Shown one piece after another: positions 25,298-34,785 of a stretch of 64,000 nucleotides of DNA. Under the pieces are notes generated by a model that was not told where the DNA came from, searched no databases, and saw nothing but the letters and a program-made list of their open reading frames with translations. The DNA comes from Paroceanicella profunda. Lineage in GTDB: Bacteria; Pseudomonadota; Alphaproteobacteria; Rhodobacterales; Rhodobacteraceae. Position numbers and translations under genes: made by a program. Positions within the stretch are counted from its first letter, which is position 1. Each line of letters starts with the position of its first letter. The DNA lies in assembly GCF_005887635.2 (NCBI RefSeq), contig NZ_CP040818.1, forward strand, positions 1,238,001 through 1,302,000, in the 5' to 3' direction.

Positions 25298-26461
25298 GTG
25301 TTCACCGCATCGATGAAATTCGACCTCGGCGAGGACATCGCGGCGCTGCGCGACCTCGTGCACCGCTGGGCGCAGGAGCGCGTGGCGCCGATGGCCGCCG
25401 AGATCGACCGCTCCAACGCCTTCCCGCCCGAGCTCTGGCGCGAGATGGGCGCGCTCGGCATCCTCGGCGTGACGGTGGATGAGGAGTACGGCGGCGCAGG
25501 CATGGGCTATCTCGCCCACACGGTGGTGGTGGAGGAGATCGCCCGCGCCTCCGCCTCGGTGTCGCTGTCCTACGGCGCGCATTCCAACCTCTGCGTGAAC
25601 CAGATCCGCCTCAACGGCTCGGAGGCGCAGAAGCGCAGGTATCTCCCCGGGCTGATCTCGGGTGAGCACGTGGGCGCGCTCGCCATGTCGGAGGCGGGTG
25701 CCGGCTCCGACGTGGTGTCCATGCGCCTGCGCGCCGAGCGCCGGAATGACCGCTACGTGCTCAACGGCACGAAATACTGGATCACCAACGGCCCGGACGC
25801 CGACACGCTCGTGGTCTACGCCAAGACCGACCCGGAGGCCGGCGCCCGCGGCCTCACCGCCTTCATCGTGGAGAAGACGATGACCGGTTTCTCCACCAGC
25901 CCGCATTTCGACAAGATGGGCATGCGCGGCTCCAACACCGCCGAGCTCGTCTTCGAGGACGTGGAGATCCCCTTTGAGAACGTGCTGGGCGAGGAAGGGC
26001 GCGGCGTGAACGTGCTGATGTCCGGGCTCGACTATGAGCGCGTCGTGCTCTCCGGCATCGGCTGCGGGATCATGGCCGCCTGCATGGACCACGTGATGCC
26101 CTACATGCATGAGCGGAAACAGTTCGGCCAGAAGATCGGCGATTTCCAGCTCATGCAGGCCAAGATCGCCGACATGTACACCGCCATGAACACGGCGCGC
26201 GCCTATGTCTATGCCGTGGCCGGCGCCTGCGACCGTGGCGAGGTCACCCGGCAGGACGCCGCCGCCTGTGTGCTCTACGCCTCCGAGCGGGCGATGGAAC
26301 AGGCCGTGCAGGCGGTGCAGGCCATGGGCGGCGCCGGTTTCATGAACGAAAGTCCGGTCTCGCGGCTGATGCGCGATGCGAAGCTGATGGAGATCGGCGC
26401 GGGCACCTCGGAGATCCGCCGCATGCTCTGCGGCCGCGAACTGATGCGGATCACCTCCTGA
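25298..26461 (+). CDS. ivd: Isovaleryl-CoA dehydrogenase
   Basis: The protein has 387 residues. It is an FAD enzyme that oxidises isovaleryl-CoA to 3-methylcrotonyl-CoA in leucine degradation and passes electrons to ETF. FAD/substrate motifs include [16 protein letters not shown] and [33 protein letters not shown] is characteristic of isovaleryl-CoA rather than short-chain dehydrogenases; the catalytic Glu is in [12 protein letters not shown]. The GTG start is chosen because GGGAGGA (25286-25292) lies 5 nt upstream and the N-terminus [14 protein letters not shown] matches the family; an ATG at 25283 overlaps the SD. It is the first gene of the leucine operon; its stop and the mccB start share one base. 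Confidence 0.95.
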   Translation: MFTASMKFDLGEDIAALRDLVHRWAQERVAPMAAEIDRSNAFPPELWREMGALGILGVTVDEEYGGAGMGYLAHTVVVEEIARASASVSLSYGAHSNLCVNQIRLNGSEAQKRRYLPGLISGEHVGALAMSEAGAGSDVVSMRLRAERRNDRYVLNGTKYWITNGPDADTLVVYAKTDPEAGARGLTAFIVEKTMTGFSTSPHFDKMGMRGSNTAELVFEDVEIPFENVLGEEGRGVNVLMSGLDYERVVLSGIGCGIMAACMDHVMPYMHERKQFGQKIGDFQLMQAKIADMYTAMNTARAYVYAVAGACDRGEVTRQDAAACVLYASERAMEQAVQAVQAMGGAGFMNESPVSRLMRDAKLMEIGAGTSEIRRMLCGRELMRITS

Positions 26462-28068
26462 TGGCGGTCCTGCACAGCGCCTTCGCGCCGGGATCGGAGG
26501 CGGCCCGGGCCAACCGCGCCGCCCATGAGGCCGCCCTGGCCGAGGTGGCCGAGGCCGCCCGCCTCGCGGCCGAGGGCGGAGGCGAGGGCCCGCGCGCCCG
26601 CCACGTGGCACGCGGCAAGATGCCCCCGCGCGAGCGCGTCGCCAACCTGCTCGACCCCGGCTCCCCCTTCCTCGAGATCGGCGCCACCGCGGCGCACGGG
26701 CTCTACGACAGTGCCGCCCCCTGCGCCGGGCTCATCGCCGGCATCGGCCGCGTCTCGGGCCGCGAGGTGGTGGTGCTGTGCAACGACGCCACCGTGAAGG
26801 GCGGCACCTACTATCCCCTCTCGGTAAAGAAACACCTGCGCGCTCAGGAGATCGCCGCCGAGAACCGCCTGCCCTGCGTCTACCTGGTGGATTCCGGCGG
26901 CGCCAACCTGCCGAACCAGGACGAGGTCTTCCCCGACCGCGACCATTTCGGCCGCATCTTCTACAACCAGGCGCGCATGTCGGCCGCCGGCATCGCCCAG
27001 ATCGCCGTGGTCATGGGCTCCTGCACCGCCGGCGGCGCCTATGTGCCGGCCATGTCCGACGTCACCATCATCGTGCGCGAGCAGGGCACCATCTTCCTCG
27101 CCGGCCCGCCGCTGGTGAAGGCCGCAACGGGAGAGGTGGTGACCGCCGAGGATCTCGGCGGCGGAGACGTGCACACCCGGCTTTCCGGCGTGGCCGACTA
27201 CCTCGCCGAGGACGATGCCCATGCCCTCGCCCTCGCCCGGCAGGCGGTGTCGAACCTCGGCGCGGAGCCGGGCGCCCGCATCGCCCTGCAGGCGCCCGAG
27301 CCGCCGCTCTATGACCCGGCGGAGATCTTCGACGTGGTGCCCGCCGACCTGCGCACCCCCTACGACATCCGCGAGGTGATCGCCCGGCTGGTGGACGGCT
27401 CGCGCTTCGACGAGTTCAAGGCGCGCTTCGGCACCACGCTGGTCTGCGGTTTCGCCCATGTCGAGGGCTGCCCGGTGGGCATCATCGCCAACAACGGCGT
27501 GCTGTTCTCCGAGAGCGCGGTGAAGGGGGCGCATTTCGTCGAGCTCTGCTCGCAGCGGAACATCCCGCTGGTGTTCCTGCAGAACATCACCGGCTTCATG
27601 GTGGGCCGGAAATACGAGGCCGAGGGCATCGCCCGCCACGGCGCCAAGCTGGTCACCGCCGTCGCCACCACCGCGGTGCCGAAGATCACCCTGCTTGTCG
27701 GCGGCTCCTTCGGCGCGGGCAATTACGGCATGGCCGGGCGGGCCTACCAGCCGCGCTTCCTGTGGACATGGCCCACCAGCCGCATCTCGGTGATGGGCGG
27801 CGAGCAGGCCGCCGGCGTGCTCGCCACGGTCCGGCGCGAGGGGATCGAGCGCAAGGGCGGCTCCTGGTCGGCCGAGGAGGAGGCCGCCTTCAAGGCCCCC
27901 ACGCTGGAGATGTTCGCCCGCCAGTCCCACCCGCTCTACGCCTCGGCGCGGCTGTGGGACGACGGCATCATCGACCCGCGCCGCAGCCGCGACGTGCTGG
28001 CGCTCTCCCTCTCCGCCGCGCTGAACGCCCCCATCGAAGAGACGCGCTTCGGCGTGTTCCGCATGTGA
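26461..28068 (+). CDS. mccB: 3-methylcrotonyl-CoA carboxylase, carboxyltransferase (beta) subunit
   Basis: The protein has 535 residues. It transfers CO2 from biotin to 3-methylcrotonyl-CoA, giving 3-methylglutaconyl-CoA. Family blocks include [65 protein letters not shown] and the [15 protein letters not shown] oxyanion loop; the second crotonase half contains [23 protein letters not shown] and [33 protein letters not shown] distinguishes it from propionyl-CoA carboxylase. Start and ivd stop overlap as TGATG. It is co-transcribed with mccA, encoding the biotin-bearing partner; the complex is cytosolic. Confidence 0.96.
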   Translation: MAVLHSAFAPGSEAARANRAAHEAALAEVAEAARLAAEGGGEGPRARHVARGKMPPRERVANLLDPGSPFLEIGATAAHGLYDSAAPCAGLIAGIGRVSGREVVVLCNDATVKGGTYYPLSVKKHLRAQEIAAENRLPCVYLVDSGGANLPNQDEVFPDRDHFGRIFYNQARMSAAGIAQIAVVMGSCTAGGAYVPAMSDVTIIVREQGTIFLAGPPLVKAATGEVVTAEDLGGGDVHTRLSGVADYLAEDDAHALALARQAVSNLGAEPGARIALQAPEPPLYDPAEIFDVVPADLRTPYDIREVIARLVDGSRFDEFKARFGTTLVCGFAHVEGCPVGIIANNGVLFSESAVKGAHFVELCSQRNIPLVFLQNITGFMVGRKYEAEGIARHGAKLVTAVATTAVPKITLLVGGSFGAGNYGMAGRAYQPRFLWTWPTSRISVMGGEQAAGVLATVRREGIERKGGSWSAEEEAAFKAPTLEMFARQSHPLYASARLWDDGIIDPRRSRDVLALSLSAALNAPIEETRFGVFRM

Positions 28069-28078
28069 GGATGCCGTC

Positions 28079-30025
28079 ATGATCCGCAAGATCCTCATCG
28101 CCAACCGGGGCGAGATCGCCACCCGTGTCATCGCCACCGCCCGCCGGCTCGGCATCGCCACGGTCGCGGTGTATTCGGACGCCGACGCGGCCGCCCTGCA
28201 CGTGGAGATGGCCGACGAGGCGCTGCGCCTCGGCCCGGCCCCCGCCGCCGAGAGCTACCTGCGCGGCGATCTCGTCATCGCCGCGGCACAGGCTTCGGGA
28301 GCGGATGCCATCCACCCCGGCTACGGCTTCCTCTCGGAGAACCCCGGCTTCGTGGAGGCGGTGGAGGCCGCCGACCTCACCTTCATCGGCCCCTCCGCCG
28401 CCGCCATCCGCGCCATGGGGCTGAAGGACGCCGCGAAGCGGCTGATGGAGGAGGCGGGCGTGCCCGTTGTCCCCGGCTATCACGGCGAACGGCAGGAGCC
28501 GGAGTTCCTCGCCGCCGAGGCCGCGCGCATCGGCTTCCCCGTGCTGGTGAAGGCGCGCGCCGGCGGCGGCGGCAAGGGCATGCGCCGGGTGGACCGCCCG
28601 GAAGACTTCACCGCCGCCCTGCTCAGCGCGCAGCGCGAGGCGCAGGCCGCCTTCGGCGACCCCGCGGTGCTGATCGAGAAATACGTAACCGCCCCGCGAC
28701 ACATCGAGATCCAGGTTTTCGGCGACAGCCACGGCAACGCGGTGCATCTGGGCGAGCGGGACTGTTCGCTGCAGCGCCGCCACCAGAAGGTGATCGAGGA
28801 AGCCCCCGCCCCCGGCATGACGCCTCAGATGCGCGAAGCCATGGGCGCTGCCGCCGTGCGCGCCGCGCAGGCCATCGGCTATTCCGGCGCCGGCACCATC
28901 GAGTTCATCGTCGACGGCTCCGACGGCCTGCGCGCCGACCGCTTCTGGTTCATGGAGATGAACACCCGCCTGCAGGTGGAACACCCGGTGACCGAGGCCG
29001 TCACCGGGCTCGACCTGGTGGAATGGCAGATCCGCGTCGCCTCCGGCGAGGCGCTGCCGCTGCGCCAGGCCGAGATCACCCTCACCGGCCATGCCTTCGA
29101 GGCCCGGCTCTATGCCGAGGATGCGGGTCGCGGCTTCCTGCCCGCCACGGGGCGGCTGGCCCATCTGCGCTTCCCGCCCGGCATCCGCGCCGATACCGGC
29201 GTGCGCACGGGCGATGAGATCAGCCCCTGGTATGACCCGATGATCGCCAAGCTGGTCACCCACGGGCCCACGCGGGAGGCCGCGCTGTCCGCCCTCGCCC
29301 GCGCGCTGGACGAGACGGAAGTGGCCGGCACGGTGACCAATATCGCCTTCCTCGCCGCCCTGGCCCGGCACGAGGGGTTCGCCGCCGGCGCGGTGGACAC
29401 CGGGCTGATCGACCGGGACCTTGCCGCGCTGCTGCCCGGGGAGGGGCCGCCCGCGCCCTGGCTCCTGGCGCTCGCGGCCCTCGGCGCGGCCGGGCTGGAC
29501 AGCCCGGCGCCCCGGCAGGGCTTCACGCTCTGGGCGCCGCTGCGCCGTTCGCTGACGCTGGGCGTTGACGGTGCGCCGGTGCGGGCCATCATCGAGGTGA
29601 GGGGCCCGGGCCTGTTCACGGTGGAGATCGGGGCGGAACGCCTCGCCATCGCCCTGCACGCGCGGGGGGCGGAGATCGACGGCCGTCACCGCGCCGCCCG
29701 CATCCTGCGCCATGGCGCGGGGGTGAGCGTCTGGAGCGGCGGCCAGGCCTGCCACGCCACCCTGACCGACCCGCTCACCGCCGCCGCGGAGGCCGGCCCG
29801 GGCGGAGACATGGTACTGGCGCCCATGCCGGGGCTGGTGAAACATGTCGGCGTCACGGCCGGCGCCGCGGTCGGGAAAGGTCAGCCGCTGGCCATACTGG
29901 AGGCAATGAAGATGGAACACACACTCACCGCGCCGCGCGACGGCACCATCGCCGAGGTGCTGGTGGCCGAGGGGGATCAGGTGACCGACGGCGCGCTTCT
30001 GCTGCGGCTGGAGGCGGAGGCATGA
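28079..30025 (+). CDS. mccA: 3-methylcrotonyl-CoA carboxylase, biotin carboxylase/carrier (alpha) subunit
   Basis: The protein has 648 residues. Order of domains: biotin carboxylase N-domain (ILIANRGEIATRVIATARRLG), ATP-grasp domain (VKARAGGGGKGMRRV, then EMNTRLQVEHPVTEAVTGLDLVEWQ), carboxylase C-domain, a linker domain, and a C-terminal biotinyl domain with AMKMEH (biotin on the lysine). It carboxylates its own biotin with bicarbonate and ATP, then MccB transfers the CO2. Coupled by overlap (ATGA) to the HMG-CoA lyase gene downstream and 10 nt from mccB. A propionyl-CoA carboxylase alpha is the close alternative, but the operon defines the substrate. Confidence 0.95.
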   Translation: MIRKILIANRGEIATRVIATARRLGIATVAVYSDADAAALHVEMADEALRLGPAPAAESYLRGDLVIAAAQASGADAIHPGYGFLSENPGFVEAVEAADLTFIGPSAAAIRAMGLKDAAKRLMEEAGVPVVPGYHGERQEPEFLAAEAARIGFPVLVKARAGGGGKGMRRVDRPEDFTAALLSAQREAQAAFGDPAVLIEKYVTAPRHIEIQVFGDSHGNAVHLGERDCSLQRRHQKVIEEAPAPGMTPQMREAMGAAAVRAAQAIGYSGAGTIEFIVDGSDGLRADRFWFMEMNTRLQVEHPVTEAVTGLDLVEWQIRVASGEALPLRQAEITLTGHAFEARLYAEDAGRGFLPATGRLAHLRFPPGIRADTGVRTGDEISPWYDPMIAKLVTHGPTREAALSALARALDETEVAGTVTNIAFLAALARHEGFAAGAVDTGLIDRDLAALLPGEGPPAPWLLALAALGAAGLDSPAPRQGFTLWAPLRRSLTLGVDGAPVRAIIEVRGPGLFTVEIGAERLAIALHARGAEIDGRHRAARILRHGAGVSVWSGGQACHATLTDPLTAAAEAGPGGDMVLAPMPGLVKHVGVTAGAAVGKGQPLAILEAMKMEHTLTAPRDGTIAEVLVAEGDQVTDGALLLRLEAEA

Positions 30026-30888
30026 GCCGCGACGTCATCCTGTTCGAGATGGGCCCGCGCGACGGGTTGCAGAACGAGAAGCGCCCCATCGCCACCGGCG
30101 ACAAGGTGGCGCTGGTGGACATGCTCTCGGCCATCGGTTTCGCGAAGATCGAGGTCACCAGCTTCGTCTCGCCGAAATGGGTGCCGCAGATGGCCGACGC
30201 GGCGGAGGTGATGACCGCCATCGCCCGCCGCCCGGGCGTGGCCTACACCGCCCTCACCCCGAACCTGCGCGGGCTCGAGGGCGCGCTGGCCGCGAAGGCG
30301 GACGAGGTGGCGGTGTTCGGGGCTGCCTCCGAGGGGTTCTCGCGCGCGAACATCAACTGTTCGGTCGCGGAAAGCCTGGAGCGCTTCCGCCCGGTGGCGG
30401 AGGCGGCGCTGGCCGCCGGCGTGCCGGTGCGCGGCTATGTCTCCTGCGTGACCGACTGCCCCTATGACGGCCCCGTGGCCCCAGCCGCCGTGGCCCGCGT
30501 GGCCCGGGCGCTGGCCGACATGGGCTGCTACGAGGTGAGCCTGGGCGACACCATCGGCCACGGCACGCCCGAGAGCATCGGCGCCATGCTCGACGCCGTG
30601 CTCGCCGTGCTGCCGGCGGAGCGCCTCGCCGGGCATTACCATGACACGAAGGGCCGCGCGCTGGACAACATCCGCGTGAGCCTGGAGCGCGGCCTGCGCG
30701 TGTTCGACGCCGCCGTGGGCGGGCTGGGCGGCTGCCCCTACGCCCCCGGCGCGCGCGGCAACGTGGCCACGGAAGCGGTGCAGGGGCTGATGGAGAGCCT
30801 CGGGTTCGACACCGGCCTGGATGTCGAGGGCCTTGAAAGGGCGGCCGCATTCGCCCGTTCCCTGCGCAGCGAGGAGGCAAGCGCATGA
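30022..30888 (+). CDS. mvaB: Hydroxymethylglutaryl-CoA lyase
   Basis: The protein has 288 residues, a TIM-barrel of the HMG-CoA lyase family. It splits HMG-CoA into acetoacetate and acetyl-CoA, the last step of leucine catabolism. The N-terminal EMGPRDGLQNEKRPIAT provides the metal and substrate residues; EVTSFVSPKWVPQMADA and the metal-binding HYHDTKGRALDNI follow, then the catalytic-loop cysteine in GLGGCPYAPGARGNVATE. It overlaps mccA (ATGA) and the hydratase (ATGA, 30885-30888), so the operon is tightly coupled. Confidence 0.95.
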   Translation: MSRDVILFEMGPRDGLQNEKRPIATGDKVALVDMLSAIGFAKIEVTSFVSPKWVPQMADAAEVMTAIARRPGVAYTALTPNLRGLEGALAAKADEVAVFGAASEGFSRANINCSVAESLERFRPVAEAALAAGVPVRGYVSCVTDCPYDGPVAPAAVARVARALADMGCYEVSLGDTIGHGTPESIGAMLDAVLAVLPAERLAGHYHDTKGRALDNIRVSLERGLRVFDAAVGGLGGCPYAPGARGNVATEAVQGLMESLGFDTGLDVEGLERAAAFARSLRSEEASA

Positions 30889-31664
30889 ACACGATCCGCA
30901 TCGAGACCGACGCGCGCGGCGTGGCCACCCTCACCCTCGCGCGGCCGGACAAGCACAACGCCATCTCGGCGGAGATGATGTCCGAGCTCGCCGCCGCCGC
31001 CGAGAGCCTCGGCATGGACAGCACGGTGCGCGTGGTGGTTCTGGCAGGCGAGGGCGCGAGCTTCTGCGCCGGTGGCGACCTCACCTGGATGCAGGAGCAG
31101 TTCGCCGCCAGCCGCAAGCAGCGCGAGAAGGAGGGCCGGCGCCTCGCCCGCACCTTCGGCGCGTTCAACGACCTGCCCAAGCCGCTCATTGCCCGGGTGC
31201 ATGGCGCGGCCTATGGCGGCGGGCTGGGGCTGGTCTCGGTCTGCGACATGGTGGTCGCGGCCGAGGAGGCGCGCTTCGGCTTCACCGAGACGCGGCTGGG
31301 GCTGATCCCCGCCACCATCTCGCCCTACGTGATCGCCCGCATGGGCGAGGGCCGGGCGCGGCAAGTGTTCATGTCCTCGCGCATCTTCGGCCCGGCGGAG
31401 GCGGTGGCGCTGGGGCTGGTGGGGCGCGTGGTCCCTGCCCCGGACCTCGACGCCGCCATCGAGGCCGAGGTGGCGCCCTACCTGGGCGTGGCGCCGGAGG
31501 CGGTGGCCGCCTCCAAGGCGCTGGCCCGCTCGCTGGGCCCGGTGATCGACGACGCGGTGATCGACGACACCATCCGCCGCCTGGCCGACACCTGGGAGGG
31601 CGCGGAGGCGCAGGAGGGCGTGGGCGCCTTCCTGGAGCGGCGCAAGCCCTCCTGGAAGGCCTGA
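30885..31664 (+). CDS. liuC: Methylglutaconyl-CoA hydratase (enoyl-CoA hydratase family)
   Basis: The protein has 259 residues, a crotonase-fold enzyme. The oxyanion-hole segments are FCAGGDLTWMQEQ and HGAAYGGGLGLVSVCDMV; the catalytic region FGFTETRLGLIPATISPYV is typical. Its place at the end of the ivd-mccB-mccA-mvaB operon indicates that it hydrates 3-methylglutaconyl-CoA to HMG-CoA, completing the pathway; sequence alone would support only enoyl-CoA hydratase/isomerase. Start overlaps the lyase stop. A gap of 153 nt separates it from the next plus-strand gene. Confidence 0.9.
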   Translation: MNTIRIETDARGVATLTLARPDKHNAISAEMMSELAAAAESLGMDSTVRVVVLAGEGASFCAGGDLTWMQEQFAASRKQREKEGRRLARTFGAFNDLPKPLIARVHGAAYGGGLGLVSVCDMVVAAEEARFGFTETRLGLIPATISPYVIARMGEGRARQVFMSSRIFGPAEAVALGLVGRVVPAPDLDAAIEAEVAPYLGVAPEAVAASKALARSLGPVIDDAVIDDTIRRLADTWEGAEAQEGVGAFLERRKPSWKA

Positions 31665-31817
31665 GGCGCCCGGGCCCCGGCGCGCTCCCTGTGCCGGCCG
31701 GTGCGGGCGGAGCGGCGGTCAGCCCCGGGCTCAGGCGGCCCGAGGGCGGGCGGCGCCGGGCCCCGCCACGCCGGCGCGCGCTTGACGGGTGCGGGCTGGC
31801 CGGGGAAGAGTGTCGCC

Positions 31818-32768
31818 ATGAAACGCATCGTCCTCACCCGCCGCTGGCCCGCCACCGTCGAAGCCATCCTCTCGGAGCGCTATGACGCCGTCCTCAACCC
31901 CGATGACCGGCCGCTGTCCGCGTCCGAGCTGCGCACCGCGCTGGAGGAGGCGGACGCCGTCCTCACCACGGTGACGGACAGGCTGGACGCGGACATGCTG
32001 AAACCCGGCATCCGCGCGCAGATCCTCGGCAATTTCGGGGTGGGCATCTCGCATATCGACCTCGCCGCGGCGCAGGCCGCCGGGCTCGCGGTGGTGAACA
32101 CGCCGGGCGTGCTCACCGATGCCACCGCAGATATCGGCATGACCCTGCTCCTGATGACCGCCCGCCGTGCCTCCGAGGGCGAGGCGCTGGTGCGCGCCGG
32201 CAAATGGACGGGCTGGACCCCGACCCAGCTCATCGGCAGCCATGTGACGGGCAAGACCATCGGCATCGTGGGCATGGGGCGCATCGGCATGGCCATGGCC
32301 CGGCGGGCGCATTACGGCTTCGGCATGGACGTGGTGTTCCACAACCGCTCGAAAGTGGCGGAGACCGGCATTCCCGGCGCGCGGCAGCTCCCGCTGGAGG
32401 AGGTGCTGGCGGAGGCCGATTTCCTCTCGCTCCACTGCCCCGGCGGCGCTGAGAACCGCCACCTGATCGACGCGGCCGCCCTCGCGCGCATGAAGCCCAC
32501 GGCGCATCTCATCAACACCGCGCGCGGCGAGGTGGTGGACGAGGCGGCGCTGGTGGCGGCGCTGAAGGCCGGGAAGCTGGCCGGCGCCGGGCTCGACGTG
32601 TTCGAGGCCGAGCCGACGCTGCACCCGGAGCTTGCCGGCCTGCCGATGGTGAGCCTGCTGCCCCATCTCGGCTCGGCTACCGACGAGACCCGCCACGCGA
32701 TGGGCATGAAGGTGGTCGACAATCTCGACGCCTTCTTCGCCGGGAAGACTCCGCCGGATCTCTGCTGA
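31818..32768 (+). CDS. 2-hydroxyacid dehydrogenase (glyoxylate/hydroxypyruvate reductase type)
   Basis: The protein has 316 residues, D-isomer specific. The NAD(P)-binding motif is GKTIGIVGMGRIGMAMARRA; the catalytic Arg lies in NTARGEVVDEAAL, the Glu in GLDVFEAEP and the His in LLPHLGSAT. Such enzymes reduce glyoxylate to glycolate or hydroxypyruvate to D-glycerate; the sequence resembles the GyaR group, but cofactor and substrate are not fixed. The start ATG has a weak GAAGAG upstream and is placed by family alignment; the open frame continues to 31701. It is convergent with the DUF2125 gene (3 nt between stops). Confidence 0.9.
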   Translation: MKRIVLTRRWPATVEAILSERYDAVLNPDDRPLSASELRTALEEADAVLTTVTDRLDADMLKPGIRAQILGNFGVGISHIDLAAAQAAGLAVVNTPGVLTDATADIGMTLLLMTARRASEGEALVRAGKWTGWTPTQLIGSHVTGKTIGIVGMGRIGMAMARRAHYGFGMDVVFHNRSKVAETGIPGARQLPLEEVLAEADFLSLHCPGGAENRHLIDAAALARMKPTAHLINTARGEVVDEAALVAALKAGKLAGAGLDVFEAEPTLHPELAGLPMVSLLPHLGSATDETRHAMGMKVVDNLDAFFAGKTPPDLC

Positions 32769-32771
32769 GCT

Positions 32772-33812
32772 TCAGCCGGCGTTCGGCACGTCGAGCACCG
32801 GTGTCGCCCCCAGCGGCACCGGGCCGATGCGCACCTGCCCGCCGGAGAAGGTGAGCGGTGCGCGCAGCGTCTCCGGGTCTCCCGAGAGCATGGCGACCAC
32901 GCCCAGCCCGGCCTCCAGCGTGCCGTAGAGGTCGCGCGGCACCAGCCCCGCTTCCACCGCGGTCTGCAACATGCGCTTCCAGTTCTCGGCGGTGATCTCC
33001 AGCTCGCCCTCGGGCTGGCCGAGCTGGTTCACCTTCAGCCGCCCCCGGGCGGAGAAGCGCAGGTCGCCCCACTGGATGTCGGCCTTGCGCAGCACCATCG
33101 CGCTCAGCACCGGCTTGCGCCCCTCCACGGAGCGGCGGTTCCAGGCGCTGTCGAAGGCAAGCGTGGCGTCGAAGGACACGTGGTCCAGCAGCGGGTCCAG
33201 CAGGCCCTTGTCCTCGATCAGCCCGCGCAGCATGTCGGGGATCTCCAGCCGCCGCGCCTCCAGCGAGGCATCGTAGGAATTCTGCGGCGCGCTGCCGTCC
33301 GCGGCGCGTCGCACCGCCAGCACCCCGTGTTCCAGCGTCGCCTCCCAGCCGAGGGAGGAGCGCGCCGTCACCCCGTCCATCTCGATGGTGGACTGGTCCA
33401 GCCCCAGCGCCGTGGAGGGCTGGAAGCGCACCGAGCCGCGCAGGGTGCGGCCGTTCACCGTCACGGTTTCCTGCGGGGTGGAGATGCGCTGGTCGCCCGG
33501 CCAGGCGGCGATGATGTGGTTGGGCTGATAGGCGAGCGCCATCACCTCGAACTCCGGCGCATGCCAGGCCCAGCCCTCTGCCGGCTCGGCCAGCGAGAGC
33601 TCCGTCACCTTCGTGTCGAAACGGAAGGGATAGCCGGTGACGGAGATGTTTCCGGCCTCCGCCAGCCAGCCCTCGGAGCGCCGGTCCGCCAGCCAGGCCT
33701 CATAGGCCTTCTGCTGCGCGCCGGCGGCGAAGACCCACCAGCCGGACCAGCCGAGCACCACGAGCAGGATCAAAACAAGGAGCGTCCGCAGTCTCAGTGT
33801 GGGAAAGTTCAT
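32772..33812 (-). CDS. DUF2125 family membrane-anchored protein
   Basis: The protein has 346 residues. One N-terminal membrane anchor (about 8-28, LRTLLVLILLVVLGWSGWWVFAA) is followed by a large soluble, presumably periplasmic domain rich in beta-strand-like segments (VTGYPFRFDTKVTELSLAEP, WHAPEFEVMALAYQPNHIIAAWPGDQRI), the hallmark of DUF2125. Function of the family is unknown; the repeated pattern resembles AsmA-like lipid-transfer proteins, but only loosely. It is divergent from the ChaC gene with 61 nt between starts, likely a shared promoter region. Confidence 0.85.
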   Translation of the reverse strand: MNFPTLRLRTLLVLILLVVLGWSGWWVFAAGAQQKAYEAWLADRRSEGWLAEAGNISVTGYPFRFDTKVTELSLAEPAEGWAWHAPEFEVMALAYQPNHIIAAWPGDQRISTPQETVTVNGRTLRGSVRFQPSTALGLDQSTIEMDGVTARSSLGWEATLEHGVLAVRRAADGSAPQNSYDASLEARRLEIPDMLRGLIEDKGLLDPLLDHVSFDATLAFDSAWNRRSVEGRKPVLSAMVLRKADIQWGDLRFSARGRLKVNQLGQPEGELEITAENWKRMLQTAVEAGLVPRDLYGTLEAGLGVVAMLSGDPETLRAPLTFSGGQVRIGPVPLGATPVLDVPNAG

Positions 33813-33873
33813 GCTCGACCTCTACATATGGCGCCAGTCCGTCATATAGGCTGCCGGGGAAAGGATCGAGAAG

Positions 33874-34422
33874 ATGCGCGACGAATTCTGGGTGTTCGGC
33901 TACGGCTCGCTGATGTGGAAGCCGGGGTTCGAGTTTGTCGAACGGGTGGTGGCGGACCTGCACGGCTATCAGCGCCGCTTCTGCCTGCGCTCCATCCGCT
34001 ATCGCGGCACGCCGGAGGCGCCCGGGCTGGTGCTGGCGCTGGACCATGAACCGGGCGCGGTGTGCACCGGCATGGCCTACCGTGTGTCCGCCGCCGTGGC
34101 CTCGGAGGTCTACCGCTACCTGCGCCAGCGCGAGATGGTCACCGGCGCCTACCTCGAATCCCTCCACCCGCTGCGCCTGAAGGACGGGCGTGACGTGGAG
34201 GGGCTGGCCTATTCCGCCGCGCCCGACCACCCGCAATACGCCGGGCGGCTGAGCCTCGCCGAGCAGGCCCGCATCATCGCCGCGGCCGAGGGGCCGGCCG
34301 GGCTGAACCGGGACTACCTGTTCTCCACCCTCGAACACCTGAGCGGCATCGGCATCGCCGACCCGGAGCTGGAGGCGCTGGCGGCGGAGGTGCGGGCCCT
34401 CACCGGCGCCGTCAGCGGCTGA
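33874..34422 (+). CDS. chaC: ChaC-family glutathione-specific gamma-glutamylcyclotransferase
   Basis: The protein has 182 residues. The N-terminal WVFGYGSLMWKPGFEFVER is the signature of the fold (YGSL substrate loop), and the catalytic Glu is expected around VTGAYLESLHPL (E in YLES). ChaC proteins degrade glutathione to 5-oxoproline and Cys-Gly. The C-terminal FSTLEHLSGIGIADPELEALAAEV is also typical. It is cytosolic and encoded divergently from the DUF2125 gene and convergently with the Lrp-domain gene. Confidence in family is high; activity is inferred. Confidence 0.88.
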   Translation: MRDEFWVFGYGSLMWKPGFEFVERVVADLHGYQRRFCLRSIRYRGTPEAPGLVLALDHEPGAVCTGMAYRVSAAVASEVYRYLRQREMVTGAYLESLHPLRLKDGRDVEGLAYSAAPDHPQYAGRLSLAEQARIIAAAEGPAGLNRDYLFSTLEHLSGIGIADPELEALAAEVRALTGAVSG

Positions 34423-34429
34423 GCGGCCT

Positions 34430-34666
34430 TCAGAAGGCGCGGAAGGTCAGCGTGGTGAGCGAGCGGGTGATGCCGGGAATGTTGGCGATGTTGTCGCTGA
34501 TCCACTTGCCGACATCCACGTTCTCCTCGAGGTAGACCTTCATGAGCAGGTCGAAGTCACCGCTCGTGGAGTAGAGTTCGGAAACGATCTCGCGGCGGTA
34601 GATCTCGTCGGCGACCTCATAGGTCCTTCCGGGATTGCAGCGCAGCTGGACGAAGATGCAGGTCAT
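34430..34666 (-). CDS. Stand-alone Lrp/AsnC ligand-binding (RAM) domain protein
   Basis: The protein has 78 residues. The whole protein is one RAM domain (beta-alpha-beta-beta-alpha-beta): FVQLRCNPGRTYEVADEIYRREIVSELYSTSGDFDLLMKVYLEE, with SGDFDLL matching the Lrp turn before the second strand. No DNA-binding HTH is encoded. Such single-domain proteins bind amino acids and can associate with full-length Lrp proteins; the partner is unknown here. It is divergent from hisF with a 119-nt gap that probably holds both promoters. Complete, not truncated: its start has GACC-TGAC-ATG and no HTH remnant upstream. Confidence 0.88.
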   Translation of the reverse strand: MTCIFVQLRCNPGRTYEVADEIYRREIVSELYSTSGDFDLLMKVYLEENVDVGKWISDNIANIPGITRSLTTLTFRAF

Positions 34667-34785
34667 GTCAGGGGTCCTCCGGTCACTGGCCGATGAAAAG
34701 CACGGATCGCGCCCGGATGGTAGGGGCGCGTTGAAGCGCCGGGGGAAAGGCGCTAGGAGAGAGCGTCATTGCTGGAGGGCGCGCG

